A DNA stretch of 64,000 nucleotides, from contig CAKTQE010000001.1 in NCBI GenBank assembly GCA_934593275.1, positions 62,001 through 126,000 of the forward strand, in the 5' to 3' direction. Source of the stretch: an uncultured Oscillospiraceae bacterium. Its GTDB lineage: Bacteria > Bacillota > Clostridia > Oscillospirales > Oscillospiraceae. Positions within the stretch are counted from its first letter, which is position 1; each line of letters opens with the position of its first letter. The notes beneath the pieces are model-generated. The model worked only from the letters and a program-made list of their open reading frames with translations, was not told the origin of the DNA and made no database searches. The position numbers were made by a program, and so were the translations under genes. Below, piece by piece: positions 33,335 to 41,878 of this stretch.

Positions 33335-34120
33335 ATGCAGGGGAAAGTAGAAATCTGCGGCATCAGCACCTCCCGGCTCCAGGTTCTCAGCACCGAGGAG
33401 ACCACCGCCTTGCTGCGACGCTGCCAGCAGGGGGACGAGGAGGCCAGACAAAAACTCATTGAGGGCAACCTGCGGCTGGTGCTTTCGGTGATCCAGCGAT
33501 TCGACAAGCGGGGGGAAAGCCCCGATGATCTGTTCCAGGTGGGCTGCATCGGCCTGATGAAAGCCATTTCCAATTTCGACACCACCAAAATGGTAAAATT
33601 TTCCACCTACGGGGTGCCTATGATCGCCGGAGAAGTCCGGCGGTATTTGCGGGACAACAGCGTGATCCGGGTTTCCCGGTCCATTCGGGATGTGGCCTAC
33701 CGGGTGCTGCAATGCAAAGAGTCCATGACCGCCCAGCTGGGCCGGGAGCCTGGTCTGGAGGAAATCGCCCAGGCTCTTCATTTAAGCCGTCAGGAGGTCA
33801 GTCAGGCTTTGGACGCGGTTTGCGCTCCCGTGAGCCTGTATGACAGCGTGTATTCTGACGGCGGGGACCCCCTGACCATTATGGACCAGGTGCAGGACAC
33901 CAAAAATACAGAGCCAAACTGGATGGAGCATATCACCCTTGCCAACGCCTTCCGGCGGCTTTCCAGCCGGGAAAAGGAGATTCTCAGTCTGCGGTTTTAC
34001 TACAGCAAGACCCAGATGGAGGTGGCGGGGAAGCTGGGCATCTCCCAGGCCCAGGTATCACGCCTTGAAAAAGGGGCCATTGCCGCCATGCGCAAGTCTA
34101 TCAGCATCCATGTATCATAG
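33335..34120 (+). CDS. sigG: RNA polymerase sporulation sigma factor SigG
   Basis: 261 aa, late forespore-specific sigma factor. The N-terminal KVEICGISTSRLQVL is the SigG signature used in anti-sigma control. Region 2 (NLRLVLSVIQRF, DLFQVGCIGLMKAI) and region 4 (EKEILSLRFYYSKTQMEVAGKLGISQAQVSRLEK) are intact. ATG at 33335 with GGAGG 7 nt upstream. The candidate sigma-F promoter lies 50 nt ahead, and a YlmC/YmxH gene follows, as in many Clostridia. Confidence 0.95.
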   Translation: MQGKVEICGISTSRLQVLSTEETTALLRRCQQGDEEARQKLIEGNLRLVLSVIQRFDKRGESPDDLFQVGCIGLMKAISNFDTTKMVKFSTYGVPMIAGEVRRYLRDNSVIRVSRSIRDVAYRVLQCKESMTAQLGREPGLEEIAQALHLSRQEVSQALDAVCAPVSLYDSVYSDGGDPLTIMDQVQDTKNTEPNWMEHITLANAFRRLSSREKEILSLRFYYSKTQMEVAGKLGISQAQVSRLEKGAIAAMRKSISIHVS

Positions 34121-34171
34121 CTTCTCCCCCAGTAGCATATGCTTGGAGGAACCCCCGGAGGAGGAATGGTC

Positions 34172-34453
34172 ATGGGCATTAAATTTACACAGCTTCAGTG
34201 CAAAGAAGTGATCTGTGTTTCCGATGGCGCAAGGCTTGGTTATATTGCGGACATTGTAGCGGAAGTGCCGGAGGGCATCATCGCCGCCATCGTGGTGCCG
34301 GGAAAGCTCAGGCTCTGGGGCATTGCGGGGCAAAAAGAGGACTATGTGATCCCCTGGGCCTGTGTTAAAAAAGTGGGGCCGGACATTGTACTGGTGGACA
34401 TCCGGCCCCAGGATTGCCGGGTGCCCCGGCCAAAGCCCAAGTTTCCCCTGTAG
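34172..34453 (+). CDS. YlmC/YmxH family sporulation protein (PRC-barrel)
   Basis: 93 aa, single PRC-barrel domain. GARLGYIADIVAEVPEG near 18-34 and a second half IPWACVKKVGPDIVLVD fit the YlmC/YmxH group, which is linked to sporulation in Firmicutes without a defined reaction. ATG at 34172 with GGAGG 7 nt upstream; earlier ATGs lack this. 51 nt after sigG, so possibly expressed in the forespore. Confidence 0.85.
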   Translation: MGIKFTQLQCKEVICVSDGARLGYIADIVAEVPEGIIAAIVVPGKLRLWGIAGQKEDYVIPWACVKKVGPDIVLVDIRPQDCRVPRPKPKFPL

Positions 34454-34542
34454 ACACCCTACTATAATATATACTTGTGCGGTTTATACAAAATAAAATC
34501 GGACGGTTCTACAATATTTCTTTCTTTTTTCGAAAAAATAGC

Positions 34543-34571
34543 TTGCAAATTTTTGATTCTTTGGCTATAAT
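34543..34571 (+). promoter_or_regulatory. rpsB-tsf promoter
   Basis: TTGCAA (34543-34548), 17-bp spacer, TATAAT (34566-34571). Confidence 0.85.
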
Positions 34572-34577
34572 ATTTCG

Positions 34578-34690
34578 GCATGGGTTTATGCCCATAGCTT
34601 CAAAAAACCACACACCCGGGGATCGGGATGCCCAGGTGCCTCTTTGGGGCGGGGATTCCGGGATGATCGGGGTGGAGGAAAAACAAAAGG
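34578..34690 (+). promoter_or_regulatory. Structured 5' leader of rpsB
   Basis: Long G/C-rich leader of about 120 nt between the promoter and rpsB with several possible pairings (CATGGGTTTATGCCCATAG; CCCGGGG..TTCCGGG). Ribosomal protein S2 represses its own operon in many bacteria through the leader. Whether this leader belongs to a known class needs a covariance search. Confidence 0.4.
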
Positions 34691-34702
34691 AGAACTGTAA
34701 AA

Positions 34703-35434
34703 ATGGCTGTCGTATCTATGAAGCAACTGCTGGAGGCAGGCGTTCACTTCGGTCACCAGACCCGTCGTTGGAACCCCAAAATGGCCCCCTACATCTACAC
34801 CGAGCGCAATGGTATCTATATCATTGACCTGCAGAAGACCGTAAAGAAGCTGGAAGAGGCTTACAACTTCGTTCGTGATACTTCCGCTAACGGTGGCAAC
34901 ATCCTGTTCGTCGGCACCAAGAAGCAGGCCCAGGACGCCATCAAGGAAGAGGCTGCCCGTTGCGGCGGTTACTACGTCAACGCCCGTTGGCTGGGCGGTA
35001 TGCTGACCAACTTCCGCACCATGCGTACCCGTATCGACCGTCTGGCTCAGCTGAGAAAGATGGAAGAGGACGGCACTTTCGCCATGCTGCCCAAGAAGGA
35101 AGTCATCAAGCACCAGGCTGAAATCGAAAAGCTGGAGAAGTACCTGGGCGGCGTAAAGGAAATGAAGAAGCTGCCCGCCGCTCTGTTCATTGTTGACCCC
35201 CGGAAAGAGCGCAACGCCATCGCCGAGGCCCGCAAGCTGAACATCCCCATTGTTGCCATTGTTGACACCAACTGCGATCCCGATGAGATCGACTACGTGA
35301 TCCCCGGCAACGATGACGCCATCCGCGCCATCCGTCTGATCGCCGCCGCCATGGCCAACGCTGCCATCGAGGGCCGTCAGGGTGAGGATACCGCTGTGGA
35401 AGAGGCCGCTCCCGCTGCCGAAGCCGCTGAATAA
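34703..35434 (+). CDS. rpsB: 30S ribosomal protein S2
   Basis: 243 aa. Starts [27 protein letters not shown], the classical S2 opening, with the [12 protein letters not shown] and [14 protein letters not shown] segments later. The last 15 residues are an Ala/Glu-rich tail. The ATG follows AAAGGAG. First gene of the rpsB-tsf operon, 29 nt before tsf. Confidence 0.97.
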   Translation: MAVVSMKQLLEAGVHFGHQTRRWNPKMAPYIYTERNGIYIIDLQKTVKKLEEAYNFVRDTSANGGNILFVGTKKQAQDAIKEEAARCGGYYVNARWLGGMLTNFRTMRTRIDRLAQLRKMEEDGTFAMLPKKEVIKHQAEIEKLEKYLGGVKEMKKLPAALFIVDPRKERNAIAEARKLNIPIVAIVDTNCDPDEIDYVIPGNDDAIRAIRLIAAAMANAAIEGRQGEDTAVEEAAPAAEAAE

Positions 35435-35463
35435 TCCCGAATACACTTTAGGAGGATACCAAA

Positions 35464-36393
35464 ATGGCTTTTACTGCTCAGGACGTTAAGAAGCTGCGCG
35501 AAATGACCAACGTGGGCATGATGGACTGCAAGAAGGCTCTCCAGGCCAACGATGGCGATATGGACAAGGCTGTAGACTGGCTCCGTGAAAAGGGCCTGGC
35601 CAAGGCTGCCAAGAAAGCTGACCGCATTGCCGCTGAGGGCGTTGCTTACGCCGCTGTGGTAGACGGTGTGGGCGTTGTGATCGAGGTCAACTCCGAGACC
35701 GACTTCGCCGCCAAGACCGATGCTTTCCTGGATCTGGTAAAGAACCTGGCTGAGGTCGTTGCCAAGCAGAACCCCGCCGATGTGGAAGCCCTGAAGGCTT
35801 GCACCTACCCCAACTCCAACCTGACCGTCACCGAGATCATGCAGGAAAAGGTCATGTCCATCGGTGAGAACATGCAGATCCGCCGCTTTGCCCGCTTCCC
35901 CGAGAACACCTCTGTTGCCTACGTTCACGCTGGCGGCACCCACGGCGTTCTGGTGAACCTGGCCGTGGAGGGTGACATCGATGCCACCGAGATCGGCAAG
36001 AACGTTGCCATGCAGATCGCTGCTATGAACCCCAAGTACTGGGACAAGTCCCTGGTTCCCCAGGCTGACGTGGACCACGAGCTGCAGGTTCAGGTTGCTC
36101 TGATGGACAACGATCCCAAGATGGCCTCCAAGCCCGCTCAGGTTAAGGAGAAGATCGCTGCCGGTAAGATGAACGCTTTCTTCAAGGACAACTGCCTGCT
36201 GCAGCAGGAATTCGTCCGCTCTGACCTGTTCCAGGGCAGCGTGGAAGGCTACATCGCTGATGCTGCCAAGAAGCTGGGCGGCAAGGTGACCTTCGTTGAC
36301 GCCATTCACTACGTAAAGGGTGAGGGCATCGAGAAGAAGGTTGACGACTTCGCCGCCGAAGTTGCCGCACAGATTTCCGGTGCCGCTAAGTAA
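35464..36393 (+). CDS. tsf: Elongation factor Ts
   Basis: 309 aa, nucleotide-exchange factor for EF-Tu. The UBA-like start VKKLREMTNVGMMDCKKAL and the TDFAAKTD core motif (near 80) are intact. Codon use differs from most neighbours (Ala GCT, Val GTT, Gly GGT/GGC, Asp GAC are common), as expected for a highly expressed gene. GGAGG lies upstream; terminator at 36409. Confidence 0.97.
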   Translation: MAFTAQDVKKLREMTNVGMMDCKKALQANDGDMDKAVDWLREKGLAKAAKKADRIAAEGVAYAAVVDGVGVVIEVNSETDFAAKTDAFLDLVKNLAEVVAKQNPADVEALKACTYPNSNLTVTEIMQEKVMSIGENMQIRRFARFPENTSVAYVHAGGTHGVLVNLAVEGDIDATEIGKNVAMQIAAMNPKYWDKSLVPQADVDHELQVQVALMDNDPKMASKPAQVKEKIAAGKMNAFFKDNCLLQQEFVRSDLFQGSVEGYIADAAKKLGGKVTFVDAIHYVKGEGIEKKVDDFAAEVAAQISGAAK

Positions 36394-36408
36394 TTTTTCC
36401 AAACGCCA

Positions 36409-36443
36409 ATCCCTGCCCAATTCTTTTTGGGCAGGGATTTTGC
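36409..36443 (+). terminator. rpsB-tsf terminator
   Basis: 12-bp stem ATCCCTGCCCAA/TTGGGCAGGGAT with a 6-nt loop, then TTTTGCTTT. Confidence 0.9.
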
Positions 36444-36465
36444 TTTAATGAAAGGACAGAGTATA

Positions 36466-37545
36466 ATGGACCAGACGAAACTACAGAATCTTCTTGCCGC
36501 CATGAACAAGGCCAGTGTTCCCCAAATGGTGATCTCCGACCCGGCCATGATCCTTTATCTCACCGGGGTTTCCATGGAGCCTGGGGAACGGATGCTGGTA
36601 TTGGTGCTGCGCACGGACGGAATGCACCGGTTCTTTATCAACGAGCTGTTCCCCCAGACCCGGGAGCTGGGTGCGCCCATTACCTATTATAATGATACCC
36701 AGGACGGCGTGGCTCTCATGGCCCAGGCCCTGATTCCCGGGGAGACGGTAGCCATCGATAAGATTTGGCCCGCCCGATTCCTGCTGCGGCTTCAGCAGCT
36801 GCACACCGGCAAGTGCATCAACGCCTCCCCCATTGCAGACGGGGTTCGTGCCATCAAAACCCCGGAGGAGCAGGAGAAAATGCGCATGGCCTCCCGGCTC
36901 AACGATGGGGTCATGGCCAGAATCGTGGATGCCGCCAGCGAAAGCCACACAGAAACGGAGCTTTCCGAGCTGCTGCTGCAATACTATCTGGAAGCGGGCT
37001 GTGAAGGCTACTCCTTCTCCCCCATTACCGCTTTCGGCGGCAACGCCGCGGACCCTCACCATGTTACGGATGGCACGAAAGGCAAGCGTGGGGACTGCCT
37101 GGTGCTGGACATTGGCGGCAAAAAGGACAACTACTGCTCCGACATGACCCGGACTGTCTTCTTAGGAGAAGTCAGCCCCCGGCAGCGGGAGATTTACGAA
37201 ATCGTCAAGGAGGCTAACCGCCGGGGCATTGCCGCCGCCAAACCCGGCAACCGCATGTGCGACGTGGACAAGGCCGCCCGGGACTACATCACCCAGCAGG
37301 GCTACGGACCCTATTTTACCCACCGCACCGGCCACTCCATCGGCCTGGAAGTCCACGAAACCGGCGATGTTTCCGCAGTCAACCAGGCCATCATCCAGCC
37401 GGGTCAATGTTTCTCCGTAGAACCGGGCATTTACCTGCCCCAGGAGGGCATCGGCGTGCGCATTGAGGACCTGGTTCTCATCACCGAAACCGGCTGCGAA
37501 GTGCTGAACCACTACCCCAAAGATCTGACGGTGATCCCCTACTGA
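36466..37545 (+). CDS. M24 family metallopeptidase (Xaa-Pro aminopeptidase-like)
   Basis: 359 aa. N-terminal creatinase-like domain (1-120), then a pita-bread catalytic domain with the five metal ligands visible in order: D in LVLDIGG, D in CSDMTRT, H in RTGHSIGLEVH, E in VEPGIY, E in VRIEDL. It removes N-terminal residues next to Pro in cytosolic peptides. ATG at 36466 was chosen because upstream frame sequence overlaps the tsf terminator; AAAGGA lies 11 nt upstream. Confidence 0.9.
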   Translation: MDQTKLQNLLAAMNKASVPQMVISDPAMILYLTGVSMEPGERMLVLVLRTDGMHRFFINELFPQTRELGAPITYYNDTQDGVALMAQALIPGETVAIDKIWPARFLLRLQQLHTGKCINASPIADGVRAIKTPEEQEKMRMASRLNDGVMARIVDAASESHTETELSELLLQYYLEAGCEGYSFSPITAFGGNAADPHHVTDGTKGKRGDCLVLDIGGKKDNYCSDMTRTVFLGEVSPRQREIYEIVKEANRRGIAAAKPGNRMCDVDKAARDYITQQGYGPYFTHRTGHSIGLEVHETGDVSAVNQAIIQPGQCFSVEPGIYLPQEGIGVRIEDLVLITETGCEVLNHYPKDLTVIPY

Positions 37546-37703
37546 TTTTGAAGTCAGCATTGTAAATACCGGGACGTCCCAGGAAAACTCCAAAAAACCT
37601 TCCCCGACGGGGAAGGGGGACCACCCGCAGGCGGTGGATGAGGGGCGGGGCGGCGTTACGCATTGTAGGAACAACAGGCGCAGAAGTAGAACCCATCGTA
37701 CAT

Positions 37704-37824
37704 GTCATTCCGAGCGAACGCAGTGAGTCGAGGAATCTTCCCAAGTGACAAGTTTTATCTTGTGGTTAGTTCTTATCCAACGTGGTGGATTCCTCCACTC
37801 CGCTTGCGCTACGGTCGGAATGAC
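37704..37824 (+). repeat. 121-bp inverted-end repeat, copy 4
   Basis: GTCATTCCGA...TCGGAATGAC. Followed 67 bp later by the double-hairpin module at 37892. Confidence 0.9.
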
Positions 37825-38494
37825 AATGAGGTTACGTTTCTACGGATTCGCCTACCGTTTCTAAAATGTTTCAGGTCATACCGCTGACCCTCATCAGTCA
37901 GGGCTGCGCCCTGCCAGCTTCCCCGGAGGGGAAGCTTTTGTACCGGGCTTTGGGGTGCTGGGTTTTATCGGGAACGATTCCGCTCTTTCAGGTGCGGGCG
38001 GCAGGATTGCCGCCCCTACGTTAACGTACCACGTTTTCACATTTTCAAAACGCAAAACAGGCATTAAACACGTAAAATATACGGTATTTGTAACAATTTT
38101 GATGTAGGGGCGGCTACCAGCCGCCCGCCACCTTGGACGTATAACCTGTGGGGGTGAATGGTACCACCCGAAACATGGTACCCCCGGTGTAGCGGCGGCA
38201 ATCTGCCGCCATCCGGCGTAAGCCGGAACCGTGGTACGTTTGTATCCGTAACATCCCACGAGGCCAGCCCCTGGCGGGGCTGGAGTGGCGATGAATCATC
38301 GCCGCTACATAGTTCCGTGTATTGGGCAGTACCATTCACCCGCACAGGTTGTAATTGCCACGTGGCGGGCGGCAAGATTGCCGCCCCTACATACTTTAAC
38401 GGACGGACTGAAAGAAACAACGTTGGTCACCCCGATAATTGTCAATTGTCCATTGTCAATTGTCAATTCAGGAAAAACTGTCAACTGTCAACTG
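37825..38494. repeat. Intergenic repeat block 5
   Basis: Together with copy 4 this fills most of the 1-kb gap 37546-38584. Double-hairpin module (37892-37945), GC palindromes near 37987-38018 and 38106-38132, a variant hairpin module near 38181-38212, an inverted CCAGCCCC..GGGGCTGG module (about 38262-38312), a further palindrome (about 38360-38390), and a heptamer tract (38437-38494). Frames entering the AGCS gene from here are repeat-derived. A CTTCCCC-GAC-GGGGAAG hairpin at about 37596-37612 lacks a U-run. Confidence 0.8.
37892..37945 (+). repeat. Double-hairpin (terminator-like) module, copy 2
   Basis: Same two hairpins and TTTTG as copy 1. Confidence 0.85.
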
Positions 38495-38521
38495 CCCCCC
38501 TGTTCGCTTGTTATTTACTTA

Positions 38522-38550
38522 TGGACAAATGCCCGTCCATGTGATACAAT
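38522..38550 (+). promoter_or_regulatory. Promoter of the AGCS symporter gene
   Basis: TGGACA (38522-38527), 17-bp spacer, TACAAT (38545-38550), 34 nt before the GTG start. Confidence 0.65.
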
Positions 38551-38584
38551 GGGTCTCGACTTGCAAATAGAGAGGAAGAAATTT

Positions 38585-39961
38585 GTGGAAACCATCACGA
38601 CCGTAAACGCCGCGGTGAACAACTTTGTATGGGGTGTTCCCGCCATGATCTGTATTGTGGGCGTGGGCCTGTGGCTCAGCTTTCAGACGAAATTCATTCA
38701 GTTCCGCCGCTTTGGCACCTCCATGCGGGAGACCTTTGGCAAAATGTTTCACCGCGCCGATGCCACCCAGGGAGCCGTCACCCCTTTCCAGGCGGTGTGT
38801 ACCGCACTGGCTGCCACGGTAGGCACCGGTAACATTGCCGGTGTAGCGGGAGCCATTGCCATTGGCGGCCCTGGGGCGGTGTTCTGGATGTGGTGCAGTG
38901 CCCTTTTGGGGATGTGTACCAAATTCGTGGAGGTCACCCTGGCCGTCCGGTTCCGGGAGAAAAACCGGGAGGGCGACTGGGTGGGCGGCCCCATGTATTA
39001 CATCAAAAACGGGTTGCCGAAAAAATGGCATTTTCTGGCGGTACTCTACGCCATTTTGGGTATGCTCACCGTGTTTGGCACCGGCAACGCCACCCAGGTC
39101 AATGCCATTATCACCGCCGTGGACACCGCCATTTTAAACTTCCACCAGATGGGTACCCGGCAGTTGGCCAGCCTGAACCTGGTTATTGGTATTCTGATTG
39201 CCCTGACCGTGGCTCTTGTATTGGTGGGCGGACTCAAGCGTATTGGCAATGTGGCTGAAAAGCTGGTTCCCTTTATGGCCCTGGTGTATGTCCTCATGGC
39301 CCTGGGCGTTCTCGCGCTGAACCTGAACCGGGTGCCGGATGTCTTTGCTTCCATTATCAAGGGTGCTTTCTCCCCCTCCGCCGTTACCGGCGGTGCCGTG
39401 GGCAGCATGTTCCTGTGCATGAAAAAGGGTGTGTCCCGGGGTATTTTCTCCAATGAGGCGGGCCTGGGTACCGGCTCCATTGCCCATGCGGCCTCGGATG
39501 TGGACGACCCCATCCGTCAGGGTTACTTCGGTATTTTTGAGGTCTTTGCCGATACCATCATCATCTGCTCCATGACCGCCTTTGTGATTCTGGTCTCCGG
39601 GGAACACATCACCTACGGTGCCGCTGCCGGAGCAGAACTGACCATCGGGGGCTTTACGGCGGTATATGGCAGTTGGGCCTCCCTGCTGGCGGCGGTGGCC
39701 ATGTGCTGCTTCGCCTTTTCCACCATCATCGGCTGGGGCCTTTACGGTACCCGGTGTCTGGAATTCCTGGTGGGCAGCAAGGCAAACCGGGGCTTTATGA
39801 TCGTTTACTCCTTTGTGGCCATCATCGGTGCCACGGTGGATCTGGGGCTTTTGTGGGACCTTTCCGAGACCTTTAACGGCATGATGGTCATTCCCAACCT
39901 CATTGCCCTGTTCCTGCTCTCCGGCACCGTTGCGAAAATGGTCCGTGAAACAAAGATTTGA
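38585..39961 (+). CDS. Alanine/glycine:cation symporter (AGCS) family protein
   Basis: 458 aa, about 11-12 helices, takes up Ala or Gly with Na+ or H+. Family motifs: ALAATVGTGNIAGVAGAI..GGPGAVFWMW (about 72-103), GGPMYYIKNG, and SNEAGLGTGSIAHAAS (about 290-305). GTG start at 38585 with AGAGGA 8 nt upstream; this removes a long repeat-encoded extension and gives the normal family length. Terminator at 39968. Confidence 0.92.
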   Translation: METITTVNAAVNNFVWGVPAMICIVGVGLWLSFQTKFIQFRRFGTSMRETFGKMFHRADATQGAVTPFQAVCTALAATVGTGNIAGVAGAIAIGGPGAVFWMWCSALLGMCTKFVEVTLAVRFREKNREGDWVGGPMYYIKNGLPKKWHFLAVLYAILGMLTVFGTGNATQVNAIITAVDTAILNFHQMGTRQLASLNLVIGILIALTVALVLVGGLKRIGNVAEKLVPFMALVYVLMALGVLALNLNRVPDVFASIIKGAFSPSAVTGGAVGSMFLCMKKGVSRGIFSNEAGLGTGSIAHAASDVDDPIRQGYFGIFEVFADTIIICSMTAFVILVSGEHITYGAAAGAELTIGGFTAVYGSWASLLAAVAMCCFAFSTIIGWGLYGTRCLEFLVGSKANRGFMIVYSFVAIIGATVDLGLLWDLSETFNGMMVIPNLIALFLLSGTVAKMVRETKI

Positions 39962-39967
39962 TTCGCC

Positions 39968-39993
39968 GCGCCCCTTCGGGGGCGCATTTTTTG
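39968..39993 (+). terminator. AGCS terminator
   Basis: GCGCCCC-TTCG-GGGGCGC tetraloop hairpin followed by ATTTTTTG. Confidence 0.93.
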
Positions 39994-40027
39994 TGGTGAA
40001 ACGACGAAACTCCGGGCATCATATCCC

Positions 40028-40056
40028 TTGACGAAGGTAACATAACAGCGTATAAT
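40028..40056 (+). promoter_or_regulatory. Promoter of the lipoprotein/NAGPA/Lgt-like operon
   Basis: TTGACG (40028-40033), 17-bp spacer, TATAAT (40051-40056). Confidence 0.85.
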
Positions 40057-40108
40057 AGTAACGCATTCCAAAAACAATGCAATAGAAAAAGGGAGCGGCC
40101 TAGGATTT

Positions 40109-40747
40109 ATGGGAAAAGTACAGCGTTTATTTGCCGCCGCCTGTGGCGCGGCGGCCATTCTCCTGGTAGGGTGCGGCATCCGGCTGGGCGTCACCGCACC
40201 GGAAAAAACCCCGGTATTGCTGAAAACAGACAGCAGTGCGGAGTTGCTGTGTCAAAAGTTTGCCCAGTGCCTGGACGATGGAGATTTTGAGGGTCTTTCC
40301 GAAACCTTTCTGGGTAGCCCCCAGATCAGCGGCAGCGGCACGGAGGAGCTGTCCCAACGGATTTGGGAGTCCTATGTAAACTCCATGAACTGCCGGTTGG
40401 AGGACGGTCTTTACTGCACCAACCAAGGTCTGGCCCAGGACATCACCCTGGAAGCCCTGGACTTAGAGGCGTTGGGAAAGCAGCTTCAAAAACGGGTCCC
40501 CATTCTTTTAGAGGCCCGCATTGCCAAGGCCAAGGACATTGGAGAACTGTACGATTCCAAAAACGGCTACCGTCAGGATGTCATCGATCAGGTTCTCTTG
40601 CAGGCGTTGGAGGAAATTCTTTCTAAAAACCCGGCGACCCGGGAAACCCCGCTGACCCTGCGGCTGTGCCGCAGTGAGGGCCAATGGTATCTTCAGCCTG
40701 AGGGTGAACTCATCCGCTTCCTCAGCGGAAATATGGCAGGAGCGTGA
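40109..40747 (+). CDS. Predicted lipoprotein of unknown function
   Basis: 212 aa. N-terminal signal with a lipobox-like LVGC (C22), then a helical extracytoplasmic domain of roughly 170 residues rich in Leu, Glu and Gln. It ends in a Trp-Tyr segment (GQWYLQPEGE) similar to NTF2/lumazine-like extracellular domains; that likeness is weak. I do not recognise the family. It is 4 nt from the phosphodiester-glycosidase gene, so the two are co-translated and likely work together at the outer membrane face. Confidence 0.65.
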   Translation: MGKVQRLFAAACGAAAILLVGCGIRLGVTAPEKTPVLLKTDSSAELLCQKFAQCLDDGDFEGLSETFLGSPQISGSGTEELSQRIWESYVNSMNCRLEDGLYCTNQGLAQDITLEALDLEALGKQLQKRVPILLEARIAKAKDIGELYDSKNGYRQDVIDQVLLQALEEILSKNPATRETPLTLRLCRSEGQWYLQPEGELIRFLSGNMAGA

Positions 40748-40751
40748 GCCA

Positions 40752-41876
40752 ATGAAAAAAGACAATATGCGCCGCCTGGGTGTCATTCTGGGAGGCTTTC
40801 TCAGCTTTTGCGCCGTGTGCCTGGTGCTGGGGCTGCTGTTGCTGGTACCCAGCGGGAAAACCAGAGTTACCGGCAACAAAACCATTGATACCGCCGGACA
40901 GTTTAACACCGATCTCAACAACCTGCTCAGCGATGCCCTTTCCTCTGTCACCTCCGTTAAAAAACGGTACTGGATTGCCGCCAACGCCGCCGCCCCGGTG
41001 CCGGACCAAAACTGCTACGGCACCGCCGCAGACCCCAAGGAGCTGAAAGGTCTTCTGGAAAAGGCCCAGGATGTTTTGGAGGGCCAGACCTTTTATTTTG
41101 ACCCGGACACCACGGAGATTTTGCCTGGCAGCGAAATTCAGTATTACTACGATGAAACCATCCTGGCCATTACCTGGAAAGAGACCCACAAAAGCATGGC
41201 CGTTACCTGCTCGGAAGTAAAAATCATGGATATTTCCCAATTCCGCCGGTATCTGGCGGGAGAGGAATTCGGCTGCGGAAAGCTGATGCTCTCCTCGGAA
41301 ATGGCAGAAGCCGCCCATGCGGTGGTGGGCTGCTCCGCGGATTTCTACGGTTTTCGGCCTGATGGCGTGATGATTTTGGATGGCATCGCCCTCCGGGCCA
41401 ATCGGTCATTGCCGGACCTGTGTTTTATCAAGAAAAACGGCGACATGCTGCTCTACCGGGGCAATGACTTTGCCACCACCGAGATTGCCCAGGACTACGC
41501 CGATGAAAACGAGATCGTATTCAGCTTCTCCTTTGGGCCTGTTCTCATCAAAGACGGCAAGCGTTGTGAGCGATATGACTATCCCATCGGGGAACTGGAA
41601 CGCAATTACGCCCGGTCCGCCCTGAGCCAGCTGGGCAAGCTCCACTACCTCTACACCGCCTGTAACCGGGAGCCAAACTTTGGCTACACGCCAAACGTTG
41701 GGGAACTGACCACCATGCTCCTGGATATGGGCGCACAGCAGTCCTACAACTTAGACGGCGGCCAGACCACCACCGTGGTCATGAACAACCAGGTGGTCAA
41801 CACCGTCAACTATGGAAACCAGCGCAAAATCAGTGACATTCTCTATTTTGCCACCGCCAAACCATCGGGAGGTTGA
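40752..41876 (+). CDS. Phosphodiester glycosidase (NAGPA-like) family protein, membrane-anchored
   Basis: 374 aa. One N-terminal membrane helix (about 11-34), an alpha/beta region, and a C-terminal NAGPA domain with the family motif SYNLDGGQTTTVV (near 333-345). Relatives remove sugar caps from phosphodiester-linked sugars; bacterial members act on the cell surface. ATG at 40752 behind GGAG; the longer frame from 40674 runs through the previous gene. It overlaps no gene and its stop is 2 nt before the next start. Confidence 0.82.
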   Translation: MKKDNMRRLGVILGGFLSFCAVCLVLGLLLLVPSGKTRVTGNKTIDTAGQFNTDLNNLLSDALSSVTSVKKRYWIAANAAAPVPDQNCYGTAADPKELKGLLEKAQDVLEGQTFYFDPDTTEILPGSEIQYYYDETILAITWKETHKSMAVTCSEVKIMDISQFRRYLAGEEFGCGKLMLSSEMAEAAHAVVGCSADFYGFRPDGVMILDGIALRANRSLPDLCFIKKNGDMLLYRGNDFATTEIAQDYADENEIVFSFSFGPVLIKDGKRCERYDYPIGELERNYARSALSQLGKLHYLYTACNREPNFGYTPNVGELTTMLLDMGAQQSYNLDGGQTTTVVMNNQVVNTVNYGNQRKISDILYFATAKPSGG

Positions 41877-41878
41877 TC

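Noticed and set aside
38285..38584. Extended N-terminus of the AGCS symporter
   Set aside because: The extra 100 codons run through heptamer and palindrome repeats and across the promoter; the GTG at 38585 has a ribosome binding site and gives normal length.
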